A stretch of DNA of 6,156 nt from an uncultured Bacilli bacterium (GCA_944345045.1 CALVMI010000049.1:1-6156), one strand, 5' to 3'. Numbered from the stretch's first letter, positions 1 through 5,480 are shown. Numbers and translations are program-made. The notes: generated from the sequence alone by a model not told the origin.

Positions 1-39
1 GAGTCTTTCTTAAATGAAATTTTTTCAAGAAACATTTAA
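1..39 (+). CDS. Possible 3' end of an upstream gene (partial)
   Basis: Frame 1 is open from the window edge and ends at TAA (37-39), giving the 12-residue tail ESFLNEIFSRNI. The two other plus frames stop within the first 20 bases. The tail is too short to identify a family. A weak hairpin (TTAAATG at 10-16 with CATTTAA at 33-39) overlaps the stop and could be a poor terminator, since no real T-run follows. The open stretch could also be chance, so this is a low-confidence call. Confidence 0.3.
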   Translation, partial: ESFLNEIFSRNI

Positions 40-45
40 AATTTA

Positions 46-74
46 TTGTACTATCTTTTTGAGTATTATATTAT
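46..74 (+). promoter_or_regulatory. Predicted sigma-A promoter of the small RNA
   Basis: A -35 box TTGTAC (46-51) is followed by a 17-nt spacer and a -10 box TATTAT (69-74). An overlapping TATATT lies at 67-72. Spacing is ideal and the expected start is near 81-82, just before the first arm of the stem-loop at 83-136. No start codon with a ribosome site follows, so the promoter appears to drive a non-coding transcript. Confidence 0.6.
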
Positions 75-80
75 TTAGAC

Positions 81-198
81 ATAAGCAACCTCGATTCTAT
101 TTGTATCTAAAATAAGAATATCAAAAAGGGTTGCTTGTTTCAATTTTAAGAAGAGAAATGGCTTAGAGATAGTCTAGGTCATTTTTTTTTTTTTTTTT
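81..198 (+). ncRNA. Candidate orphan small RNA (about 110-115 nt)
   Basis: This interval begins at the predicted start of the 46-74 promoter and ends in a textbook terminator, with no ORF between them. The 5' half folds into a long imperfect hairpin: AAGCAACC (83-90) pairs with GGTTGCTT (129-136), and inside it ATTCTATTT (94-102) pairs with the AAATAAGAAT stretch near 112-119 with one bulged A. A single-stranded linker (about 137-155), ending purine-rich (AAGAAGAG), leads to the terminator stem at 156-184. It lacks the length or motifs I would expect of 6S RNA, SRP RNA, tmRNA or RNase P RNA, and I do not recognise a known family. It could instead be an independently transcribed 3' UTR or part of an unrecognised element. 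Confidence 0.5.
156..198 (+). terminator. Strong intrinsic terminator of the small RNA
   Basis: AAATGGCTTAGA (156-167) pairs along 12 bp, including two G-U pairs, with TCTAGGTCATTT (173-184). The loop is GATAG. An uninterrupted run of 17 T residues (182-198) overlaps the base of the stem. It points to plus-strand transcription from the left. Confidence 0.85.
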
Positions 199-242
199 AA
201 ACTGTCAGTAGGTGAGACAATTTCCTGACCTATGGATAGTTT
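199..242. repeat. Imperfect inverted repeat, function unknown
   Basis: AAACTGTC (199-206) pairs with GATAGTTT (235-242), and after a 2x2 internal loop TAGGT (209-213) pairs with ACCTA (228-232). It lies directly after the T17 run and before the minus-strand terminator at 266-300. No T-run follows it on either strand in a position to make it a terminator. I see no ORF here. Confidence 0.4.
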
Positions 243-265
243 CAGAAAAAGAGGAACAAATAAAG

Positions 266-300
266 AAAAAAAACATTGAATCTCATTAAGACTCAATGTT
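266..300 (-). terminator. Intrinsic terminator of the InlB-repeat gene
   Basis: Read on the minus strand, AACATTGAGTC (300-290) pairs over 11 bp, with one G-U, to GATTCAATGTT (282-272). It is followed by eight T residues (273-266 on the minus strand). The stem overlaps the last codons and the stop codon of the minus gene ending at 286. Confidence 0.85.
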
Positions 301-600
301 CATTTCACCATCTTCTGTAATTATAATCGCCCATCTAGCATAATAAACGGTATCTTTACTAATTTTAGTTGTACTACTAAATACGTTGTCATCAGCATCA
401 TACCAACCAATAAAAGCATAACCATCTTTGCTCGGTGTTGGAATAGTTTCCAAAGTATTATTTTGCCGTACTTCTACTGTTTCATAAACTTCGTTATCCA
501 CCACAAAAGTAACTTCACAAACATTAAATTTAAAATAAACAACAATAAAAGCAATTAGTAAAATAACAATTGTTCCTACAAATAAAATATTTTTTTTCAT
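286..600 (-). CDS. Membrane-anchored single InlB B-repeat protein
   Basis: The 104-aa product has a short positively charged N-terminus (MKKN), one hydrophobic segment (about residues 5-23) and an extracellular domain of about 60 residues (29-90). That domain matches the InlB B-repeat (Listeria-Bacteroides repeat) pattern: a VTFVVDNE strand, a Pro pair near 54-56, GYAFIGWYD at 60-68 and a closing DTVYYARW at 83-90. Such repeats are small beta-grasp-like folds common in surface proteins of Gram-positive bacteria, usually in tandem; here there is only one, with an acidic tail. The hydrophobic segment lacks an obvious signal-peptidase site or lipobox Cys, so it probably stays as an anchor. The ATG at 600 is chosen because GGTGA (609-605) precedes it and a good promoter ends just upstream. 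An upstream TTG at 645 lies inside the -35 box. Ligand and role are unknown. Confidence 0.8.
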   Translation of the reverse strand: MKKNILFVGTIVILLIAFIVVYFKFNVCEVTFVVDNEVYETVEVRQNNTLETIPTPSKDGYAFIGWYDADDNVFSSTTKISKDTVYYARWAIIITEDGEMNIES

Positions 601-604
601 ATTT

Positions 605-645
605 TCACCAAATAAAATTATATCATTATTCCAATCATTCGACAA
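605..645 (-). promoter_or_regulatory. Promoter and ribosome site of the InlB-repeat gene
   Basis: On the minus strand a -35 TTGTCG (645-640), a 17-nt spacer and a perfect -10 TATAAT (622-617), preceded by an extended TG at 625-624, predict a start near 610. The GGTGA ribosome site (609-605) would then lie at the extreme 5' end of the mRNA, with a leader of only about 10 nt before the ATG at 600. This also excludes the longer reading from TTG 645. Confidence 0.7.
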
Positions 646-666
646 ACATTTTTCCTAAAATATGTT
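639..666 (+). promoter_or_regulatory. Possible promoter of the cse60-murJ pair
   Basis: TCGACA (639-644, five of six to TTGACA), a 16-nt spacer and TATGTT (661-666, four of six to TATAAT) would start transcription near 672, ahead of the AAGGA ribosome site at 678-682. The -35 box physically overlaps that of the divergent minus-strand promoter. The -10 is weak; TAATAT (668-673) or TATAAA (671-676) are alternatives with worse -35 partners or start positions. Confidence 0.4.
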
Positions 667-691
667 TTAATATAAAAAAGGATTGGTCCAT

Positions 692-871
692 ATGAAAGTT
701 AAATGCTTTGACGAAAATACGGAAAAAGACTTAGAACAAAAAATTAATGCCTTTCTTTGCAGTACAAAAAGTGATATAATAGATATCAGGTATCAAGTTG
801 CTATAGGCATACAAGGTGAAGATCAAATCTATTGTTTTTCAGCTTTAATCGTTTATAGCGAAAAAGAATGA
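692..871 (+). CDS. Cse60-like small protein
   Basis: The 59-aa product reads MKVKCFDENTEKDLEQKINAF at its start and ends in a segment with IYCFSALIVY. This resembles, from memory, the Cse60 (YteV) family of Bacillus, proteins of about 60 residues described as sporulation-related (sigma-E dependent in B. subtilis) with no known biochemical activity. There is no signal peptide or membrane segment, so it should be cytosolic. The start is placed at ATG 692, preceded by AAGGA (678-682) nine bases away. The TTG at 683 would leave no room for a ribosome site. It ends in TGA (869-871), ten bases before the flippase gene, so the two are probably co-transcribed. Members of this family also occur in bacteria not known to sporulate, so its presence does not prove spore formation. 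Confidence 0.65.
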   Translation: MKVKCFDENTEKDLEQKINAFLCSTKSDIIDIRYQVAIGIQGEDQIYCFSALIVYSEKE

Positions 872-881
872 GTGGTAAAAA

Positions 882-2534
882 ATGAGAAAAAGCGGCTTTT
901 TAGAAGGTACGATTATAGCAACTGCAGCTATTGTAATTACAAAAATTTTAGGAATGCTTTATGTCATTCCTTTTTATGCTATGGTCGGAGTTCAAGGAAG
1001 CGCTTTGTATGCGTATGCGTATAATATCTACATTATGTTTTTAGATATTTCTTCAGCAGGCCTTCCTATTGCCATTAGTAAAATCATTAAAGAATATAAC
1101 ACCTTAGGTATGATGGATGCTAAACAACGAGCCTATAAATTAGGAAAAAGAGTAATTAGCTTTGTTTCAGTTGCTGCCTTTATTATTCTCTTTATATTTG
1201 CTGAAAATATCGCCTCACTTATACTAGGGGATTTGCAAGGCGGAAATACTATAATTGATGTTGCTTTTGTCATTAGATGTGTTTCTTTTGCTATTTTAGT
1301 TGTACCTTTTTTAAGTGTATCTAAAGGATATTTACAGGGACATAACATTATTAATGTGTCTAGTATGAGCCAAGTTATTGAGCAAGTAGTAAGAATATCT
1401 GTTATATTAGGCGGAAGTTTTTTAGCTTTAAATGTCTTTCACTTATCTTTAACAACATCAGTTGGAATTGCTGTTTTTGGCGCCTTTGCAGGTGGTCTTG
1501 CTGCCGTCTTATATATATACAAACATATGAAAAACAACAAGAAAGAGCTATCATTGGATGCTGAGGTAAAAAAAGATAAAGTTACAAACAAAGAAATTAT
1601 CAAAAAAATTGCAACATATGCGATTCCCTTCATTATCATTGACTTAGGAGTATCCGTATATAGCTTTGTTGATATGGTTTTAATTTCTAGAACAATGACA
1701 AGTTTAGGTTTCGATGCCTATACAACCGAATTTATAACTTCGTCTGTATCTACTTGGTCTTCTAAAATCAGCATGGTTGTTATATCTATTGCAATGGGCT
1801 TAACTGTAAGCTTAATACCAAATATTGTTGAAGCATTTACTCTAAAAAAATGGGACTTAGTACAATCACGTTTAAACAAAGCTTTACAAATTATTTTAGT
1901 TGTAAGTATTCCTATGGTAATCGGTATATCGATGCTTTCTAAAACAATTTGGAGCATTTTTTATGGAACAGACAATATTGAACTAGGTGGTTTAGTATTA
2001 GGATTTTATATCTTTATATCTTTGTTTTCCAATTTATCCATGGTTACATCTTCAACACTTCAAAGTTTAAATAAATTTAAAATGGTATACATTACATCTC
2101 TTTCTGGATATTTACTTAACGCTATTTTAGATGTTCCTTTCATGCTTATTATGTATCATTTAGGTTTTGAACCATTTATAGGGGCGGTTTTTGCTTCTAT
2201 AGTAGGTTATGCTTTTTCAGCATTCTCAGCCTTATTTGTTATGAAAAAAGATCATCGTTTAAAATATAAGGAAACATGGAAGATGCTTGGCAAAATCATT
2301 TTACCAACTGTTGTTATGATTATTGTTGTTCTTATATTAAAACTTATTGTTCCTTTAAATATTTTAAGTAAATCTTCGAGCATTACTTATGTGGCTATTA
2401 TAAGTATTGTTGGAGCTATTGTATATTTAACCATTGCTTATAAGCAAGGAATTTTAACAGAAATTTTTGGCAAAGAATATTTAGATAAAATTATTAGAAA
2501 AGTTACATTTGGTAAGGTAAAATTGTCAAAATAA
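882..2534 (+). CDS. MOP-superfamily flippase, MurJ/YtgP-like
   Basis: A 550-aa polytopic membrane protein, matching the usual length (about 540) of the YtgP/SpoVB group of the polysaccharide transporter family. The N-terminal signature is clear: a KSGFLEGT start (residues 3-10), KILGMLYVIPFY (21-32), a G-x-x-G-x-ALY segment (36-43) and SSAGLPIAISK (57-67). Many hydrophobic helices follow, compatible with about 14 spans. A charged cytoplasmic loop (about residues 213-240, rich in Lys) separates the two halves, as is common in this group. YtgP-type proteins flip lipid II, the peptidoglycan precursor, across the membrane; SpoVB and YabM relatives serve spore cortex or other polysaccharides. The YIPF-type N-terminus favours YtgP/MurJ, but this is inference. 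The ribosome site is poor (GAGTGG, 870-875), so coupling to the cse60-like gene upstream is likely. The stop codon abuts a shared terminator. Confidence 0.85.
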   Translation: MRKSGFLEGTIIATAAIVITKILGMLYVIPFYAMVGVQGSALYAYAYNIYIMFLDISSAGLPIAISKIIKEYNTLGMMDAKQRAYKLGKRVISFVSVAAFIILFIFAENIASLILGDLQGGNTIIDVAFVIRCVSFAILVVPFLSVSKGYLQGHNIINVSSMSQVIEQVVRISVILGGSFLALNVFHLSLTTSVGIAVFGAFAGGLAAVLYIYKHMKNNKKELSLDAEVKKDKVTNKEIIKKIATYAIPFIIIDLGVSVYSFVDMVLISRTMTSLGFDAYTTEFITSSVSTWSSKISMVVISIAMGLTVSLIPNIVEAFTLKKWDLVQSRLNKALQIILVVSIPMVIGISMLSKTIWSIFYGTDNIELGGLVLGFYIFISLFSNLSMVTSSTLQSLNKFKMVYITSLSGYLLNAILDVPFMLIMYHLGFEPFIGAVFASIVGYAFSAFSALFVMKKDHRLKYKETWKMLGKIILPTVVMIIVVLILKLIVPLNILSKSSSITYVAIISIVGAIVYLTIAYKQGILTEIFGKEYLDKIIRKVTFGKVKLSK

Positions 2535-2558
2535 AAAGCAAGAAAACTTGCTTTAGAC
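2531..2558. terminator. Shared terminator between convergent genes
   Basis: AAAGCAAG (2535-2542) and CTTGCTTT (2547-2554) form a perfect 8-bp stem with an AAAA loop. On the minus strand the stem is followed by TTATTTT, giving a good terminator for the Met-rich gene. On the plus strand only TTTAGACC follows, so it is weaker for the flippase transcript. It occupies essentially the whole gap between the two stop codons (2532-2534 and 2553-2555). Confidence 0.75.
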
Positions 2559-2894
2559 CATATACATATTCCCATCATTGTCATTTGTATAATATGTTGT
2601 ACCTTCTAACTTATTTAATCTAGCTTCTAAGCGATTAAAATTTCGCTCTAATCTAGCCATCCTGCTTTCTAATTCACTAAGGGAAGCACTTCCCATATTC
2701 ATATTTTGATCAGGCATGGTATAGTTTGGTAAAGTCATAGGCATATTTTGGGCTGCATAAAAGTTACTACTTGCAGCATTTACACTTGGCATACCCATTC
2801 CCATATTCATTGTATTTGGCATCGCGATATTTGGTCCCATCGCACTCATATTAAAATTTGAACTTTCAAAAAATGAATTTCGCTCTCTTTTCAT
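2553..2894 (-). CDS. Met/Asn-rich protein with C-terminal coiled coil
   Basis: The 113-aa product is not a family I recognise. Residues 1-15 are polar and charged. Residues 16-67 are a low-complexity region with MGMGM (31-35), MPM (51-53) and MNM (65-67) clusters. By my count the whole protein has 16 Met and 18 Asn. Residues 72-96 show a regular heptad pattern (L72, L75, M79, L82, F86, L89, L93, L96; spacing 3,4,3,4...), a clear short coiled coil. A tail of Tyr, Asn and Asp ends the protein. No signal peptide or membrane helix is visible. The start at ATG 2894 is fixed by GAGGAGGA at 2908-2901 with six bases of spacing; a longer reading from 2975 would run into trmB. Composition recalls spore-coat or self-assembling proteins, and Met clusters can bind copper, but neither is shown. 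Confidence 0.7.
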   Translation of the reverse strand: MKRERNSFFESSNFNMSAMGPNIAMPNTMNMGMGMPSVNAASSNFYAAQNMPMTLPNYTMPDQNMNMGSASLSELESRMARLERNFNRLEARLNKLEGTTYYTNDNDGNMYMV

Positions 2895-2900
2895 CCAAGT

Positions 2901-2941
2901 TCCTCCTCTAAAATTAGTATATGTAGTTCCAAGAAAGAAGT
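2901..2941 (-). promoter_or_regulatory. Promoter and strong ribosome site of the Met-rich gene
   Basis: On the minus strand CATATACTA occupies 2923-2915. It contains the sigma-A-type -10 TATACT (2921-2916), but no good TTGACA-like box lies 16-18 bases upstream. The same bases match the sporulation sigma-K form CATA-N3-TA, and an AC dinucleotide (2941-2940) sits 16 bases upstream, as expected for that factor. GAGGAGGA (2908-2901) is the ribosome site. A chance match to such a short consensus cannot be excluded. Confidence 0.45.
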
Positions 2942-2947
2942 GATAAC

Positions 2948-3574
2948 ATGCGTTTAAGAAATGTAAAAAATGCAACCGAAAAATTAAAAAACAGCTCTTA
3001 TTTTTTAGAAGATCCTTTTTCTTATAAAGAAATTTGGCATACCTACTTTAAAAATGATCATCCAATCCATTTGGAAATCGGAACGGGTAAAGGACAATTT
3101 TTAATTAACATGGCTAAGACATATCCTGATATCAATTTTATTGGGATAGAGAAATTTTCTAGTGTTTTAGTAAGAGCTATTGAAAAAATAGAAAATGAAA
3201 ATTTAACCAATATTGTCTTTCTTTGTGTAGATGCTAAAGAACTGCCAAATATTTTTTCTAACGAAATAGAGACACTATATTTAAACTTTTCTGATCCATG
3301 GCCTAAAACTCGTCATGCCAAAAGAAGACTGACATCGAAAAATTTTTTAGTTCTTTATGATGAAATCTTTAAAAATAAAAAAAGAATTGTTCAAAAAACC
3401 GATAATATAGGGTTGTTTGCCTATAGTTTAGAAGAATTAAGTAAATATGGGTATACTTTAGAAAAAGTAAGTTTAGATTTAGAAAAAGAGAAAATTCCTA
3501 ATATAAAAACAGAATACGAAGAAAAGTTTTCTTCCCTTGGTTATAAAATTAATTATGTAGAAGCAAGAAAGTAG
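2948..3574 (+). CDS. trmB: tRNA (guanine-N7-)-methyltransferase
   Basis: The 208-aa product forms m7G46 in the variable loop of tRNAs using S-adenosylmethionine. The family start MRLRN is present. The SAM-binding Rossmann motif LEIGTGKGQF is at residues 42-51, the acidic residue of GIEKF at 68, VDAKEL at 94-99, the hallmark SDPWPKTRHAKRRL at 115-128 (D116 corresponds to the catalytic Asp; the basic run contacts tRNA), a QKTDN motif at 149-153, and the C-terminal TEYEEKF at 188-194. Length is normal for the bacterial single-chain enzyme and no key residue is missing. It is divergent from the Met-rich gene, with 53 bp between starts. The ribosome site is weak (AGAAAGAAGTGA, 2932-2943). The terminator at 3559-3588 makes it a single-gene unit. 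Confidence 0.95.
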   Translation: MRLRNVKNATEKLKNSSYFLEDPFSYKEIWHTYFKNDHPIHLEIGTGKGQFLINMAKTYPDINFIGIEKFSSVLVRAIEKIENENLTNIVFLCVDAKELPNIFSNEIETLYLNFSDPWPKTRHAKRRLTSKNFLVLYDEIFKNKKRIVQKTDNIGLFAYSLEELSKYGYTLEKVSLDLEKEKIPNIKTEYEEKFSSLGYKINYVEARK

Positions 3575-3588
3575 CTTGTTTCTTTTTT
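3559..3588 (+). terminator. Terminator overlapping the trmB stop codon
   Basis: AGAAGCAAG (3559-3567) pairs with CTTGTTTCT (3575-3583) over 9 bp, including one G-U. The loop of seven bases contains the TAG stop (3572-3574), and six T residues follow (3583-3588). The translating ribosome would cover the stem until release. Confidence 0.75.
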
Positions 3589-3596
3589 ATAGATAA

Positions 3597-3644
3597 TTTA
3601 CTTTTTTAGGAATTTTTGATATACTATAGTAAGCAAATAAGGAG
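3597..3644 (+). promoter_or_regulatory. Promoter and ribosome site of the envelope operon
   Basis: A -35 TTTACT (3597-3602), a 17-nt spacer and a -10 TATACT (3620-3625) predict a start near 3632. AAGGAG (3639-3644) lies six bases before ATG 3651. The promoter sits directly after the trmB terminator, so the operon at 3651-5904 has its own transcription start and a very short leader. Confidence 0.65.
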
Positions 3645-3650
3645 TCTCTT

Positions 3651-4301
3651 ATGAAAAAGAAAATAATATTTCTAGGACTGATTCTGTGCTTAGCTTCAGG
3701 ATGTACAACAATTAAAAATTCATCATATGAACAAATACTTGAGCAAGCTATGTCCTCTAACACCAATATTACAAATACAGCCAGATCAGGATATAAGTAT
3801 TATATCCCAAAAGGACTTAGATTACTTGATGAAGAAGGAAGTAATGAAATTCTAACAGATGGAAATTCTATATACTATTTATATGTAGATTATATTAGTT
3901 ATTATAACAAGATCAAATCTTCTTATGAAGAAAAGGAAAATGTTATTTATAGCAAAAGACTTGAAAATGGGGATTTGTTTGGTTACATTGAAATAAAAAA
4001 TACACAAAACAATCAATATTTTATTGAAATCATGTATAATTATGCTAAAATAGAAGTGATAGTAGCAGAAGAGAAAGTGACAGATGCGATTGCCTACTCA
4101 ATGTCAATTTTAACTTCTGTACAATATCAAGATACCGTTTTAACGAGTCTAATGGGGGAGGATGTTTTAAGCAGCAATGAAGTGGTGCATAACATTTTTG
4201 AAACAGCTCAGACCGAAAGTGGATATCTAGAAATTGTAGAAGAATACGGAACTTATGAGGAAACAGAAGATACTGTTGATCCGGACTTTATCCGTAGGTA
4301 A
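3651..4301 (+). CDS. Predicted lipoprotein of unknown function
   Basis: A 216-aa protein with a classic type II signal peptide: MKKK, a hydrophobic core (residues 5-14) and the lipobox LASGC with the lipidated Cys at 18. Cys18 should be diacylated and the mature protein held on the outer face of the membrane. The mature part is mixed alpha/beta in appearance, with a Tyr-rich segment (49-100, including YKYYIPKGL at 48-56 and a DYISYYNKI stretch near 80-88), followed by alternating strands around GYIEIKN and YFIEIMYNYAKIEVIV (111-138). The C-terminal 25 residues are acidic. I cannot assign a family. It is the first gene of an operon with the SPVYG, YtxG-like and YtxH-like genes; a gap of 18 nt to the next gene supports co-transcription. 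The start is fixed by the AAGGAG ribosome site. Confidence 0.85.
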   Translation: MKKKIIFLGLILCLASGCTTIKNSSYEQILEQAMSSNTNITNTARSGYKYYIPKGLRLLDEEGSNEILTDGNSIYYLYVDYISYYNKIKSSYEEKENVIYSKRLENGDLFGYIEIKNTQNNQYFIEIMYNYAKIEVIVAEEKVTDAIAYSMSILTSVQYQDTVLTSLMGEDVLSSNEVVHNIFETAQTESGYLEIVEEYGTYEETEDTVDPDFIRR

Positions 4302-4319
4302 AGAAAAGAGGAAATCATT

Positions 4320-5162
4320 ATGGGATTATTTAATAAATTAAAAAATGTCTTATTCGAAGAAGAAGAAATTGAAATTCCAGTAAAAGAAGAACCAAAAAAA
4401 GAAATAAAAGTGGAACCAGAAAGAAAAACTTTTGAACGCAAAAAGAATGTAGTAGAAAATGATCTTTCTGAAGAAATTCCAATAATTAATGATCAAGAAT
4501 TATTTAAAGCTGAAAAAACTTTTGATTTTCCGGTATTTGATGATCAAGAATTTGAAGAAATGAAAAGTTTAACATCTGAAGAAAAAAAGGAAGAGCCAAA
4601 AAGAAATATGAGTGTGAATCTTTTTGATTATGATCGACCTAAGATTAAAAGAGAAGAAACCAGAGCTAGAACTCCAGAAATTCGCGGGAGAGTTTATGAG
4701 TCTAAAAAAGAGGAAGTATCTCATAAATTTACTCCATCACCAGTGATTTCCCCAGTATATGGCGTTTTAGATAAAAATTATAAAAAAGAAGATATAATTG
4801 TCAAAAAAGAAGAAAAGAAAACAATTGAACTAGATGCTGTACGTAAAAAAGCTTTTGGTACTTTAGAAGATGATTTGGAAAAAAGCTTATTAGAAGAAAA
4901 AGAATCTAAAGTAAAGTTTGATAGTGATGAAAGAATCGATGAATTACTAGAAAGTTCTATTACTGATACAATAGAGGTTCCTGAAATCGTTGAAAAGCCA
5001 AGAGAAACAGTTCCAAGAAGAGTAGAGAAAAAAGAAGAATTAGAAATTTTAGATAAAAAGAACAGAACAAAAAGTGAACAAGAAAAACTTGAAGAAGATA
5101 CATTAGAAGACGATTTATTTGACTTAATTGATTCAATGTATGAAAATAAAGAGGAGGAATAA
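4320..5162 (+). CDS. Charged, probably disordered protein with SPVYG motif
   Basis: A 280-aa protein dominated by Glu and Lys, with few hydrophobic residues and no signal peptide or membrane helix. The first 12 residues (MGLFNKLKNVLF) look like an amphipathic helix that could dock on the inner membrane face, as in SepF-type division proteins; this is inference. The body is low-complexity, with short hydrophobic islands spaced along it: EEIPIINDQELF (51-62), FDFPVFDDQEF (68-78), NLFDYDRPK (100-108) and the most distinctive block, FTPSPVISPVYGVLDKNY (137-154). TLEDDL occurs twice (181-186 and 261-266), the second beside LFDLIDSMYE near the C-terminus. This pattern of linear motifs in a disordered chain suggests a scaffold or adaptor. 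I do not recognise a named family. AGAGGAAA (4307-4314) precedes the ATG. It lies between a lipoprotein gene and a membrane-protein gene. Confidence 0.8.
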   Translation: MGLFNKLKNVLFEEEEIEIPVKEEPKKEIKVEPERKTFERKKNVVENDLSEEIPIINDQELFKAEKTFDFPVFDDQEFEEMKSLTSEEKKEEPKRNMSVNLFDYDRPKIKREETRARTPEIRGRVYESKKEEVSHKFTPSPVISPVYGVLDKNYKKEDIIVKKEEKKTIELDAVRKKAFGTLEDDLEKSLLEEKESKVKFDSDERIDELLESSITDTIEVPEIVEKPRETVPRRVEKKEELEILDKKNRTKSEQEKLEEDTLEDDLFDLIDSMYENKEEE

Positions 5163-5165
5163 TAT

Positions 5166-5480
5166 ATGAGTTTCTTATTAGATTTTTTACCAATCATTAT
5201 TTATGTACTATTAATTATTATTTTGCTAATTGGAATAGTACTTGCTATTAAATTTTTGATTACTTTAGACAAAGTAGAGAAAGTTGTTGACAACGTAAAT
5301 GATAAAGTTCGTGCCCTAGATGGTTTATTTCATATTATAGATACAACCACTGATCGAGTAGTTTTAGTTACAGATAAAGTAATTGAAGGAATTACTTCCT
5401 TAATTGCCAATCTATTTGTTTCCAAAAAAAGTAAAAAAGAAAAGAAAGAAGAAACTAAAGAAATTAAAAATGGCAAGTAG
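5166..5480 (+). CDS. DUF948/YtxG-like membrane protein
   Basis: A 104-aa protein with one strong transmembrane helix (about residues 8-32) followed by an amphipathic helical region (33-83) with repeated hydrophobic-x-x-hydrophobic spacing, including TLDKVEKVVDNVNDKVRAL (33-51) and DRVVLVTDKV (63-72). It closes with a Lys/Glu tail (86-104). This architecture resembles the DUF948 (YtxG) family, whose gene commonly precedes ytxH in Bacillus (ytxGHJ), where the genes belong to the stress regulon; the same order occurs here. The biochemical role of the family is unknown. The soluble part is probably cytoplasmic because of the positive charges after the helix. The ribosome site GAGGAGGA (5151-5158) lies within the last codons of the preceding gene, only 3 nt separate stop and start, and its own 3' end overlaps ytxH-like by 11 nt. 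Confidence 0.7.
   Translation: MSFLLDFLPIIIYVLLIIILLIGIVLAIKFLITLDKVEKVVDNVNDKVRALDGLFHIIDTTTDRVVLVTDKVIEGITSLIANLFVSKKSKKEKKEETKEIKNGK

Noticed and set aside
81..242. CRISPR array, tracrRNA or attachment site in the left intergenic region
   Set aside because: There are no regularly spaced direct repeats, no cas-like genes in the window and no integrase or tRNA gene nearby; only inverted repeats are seen.
601..645. 15-residue N-terminal extension of the InlB-repeat protein from TTG 645
   Set aside because: The TTG is part of the predicted -35 box and lies upstream of the expected transcription start. ATG 600 has its own GGTGA site.
1133..1957. Minus-strand ORFs of 66-79 aa inside the flippase gene
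   Set aside because: They lie within a well-supported membrane-protein gene, show no ribosome sites and have no recognisable protein features.
2895..2975. 27-residue N-terminal extension of the Met-rich protein
   Set aside because: It overlaps the start of trmB, and the GAGGAGGA site lies within it, six bases before the internal ATG at 2894.
4778..5197. Long minus-strand ORF (139 aa, Ser/Phe/Leu-rich) opposite the SPVYG gene
   Set aside because: It is the antisense shadow of a Glu/Lys-rich coding region: GAA/AAA codons read backwards give TTC/TTT and Ser codons. A 77-aa ORF at 4960-5193 has the same origin.
5404..5469. 22-residue Lys-rich extension of the YtxH-like protein from TTG 5404
   Set aside because: No ribosome site precedes it, and it would place a poly-Lys stretch before the standard YtxH N-terminus.
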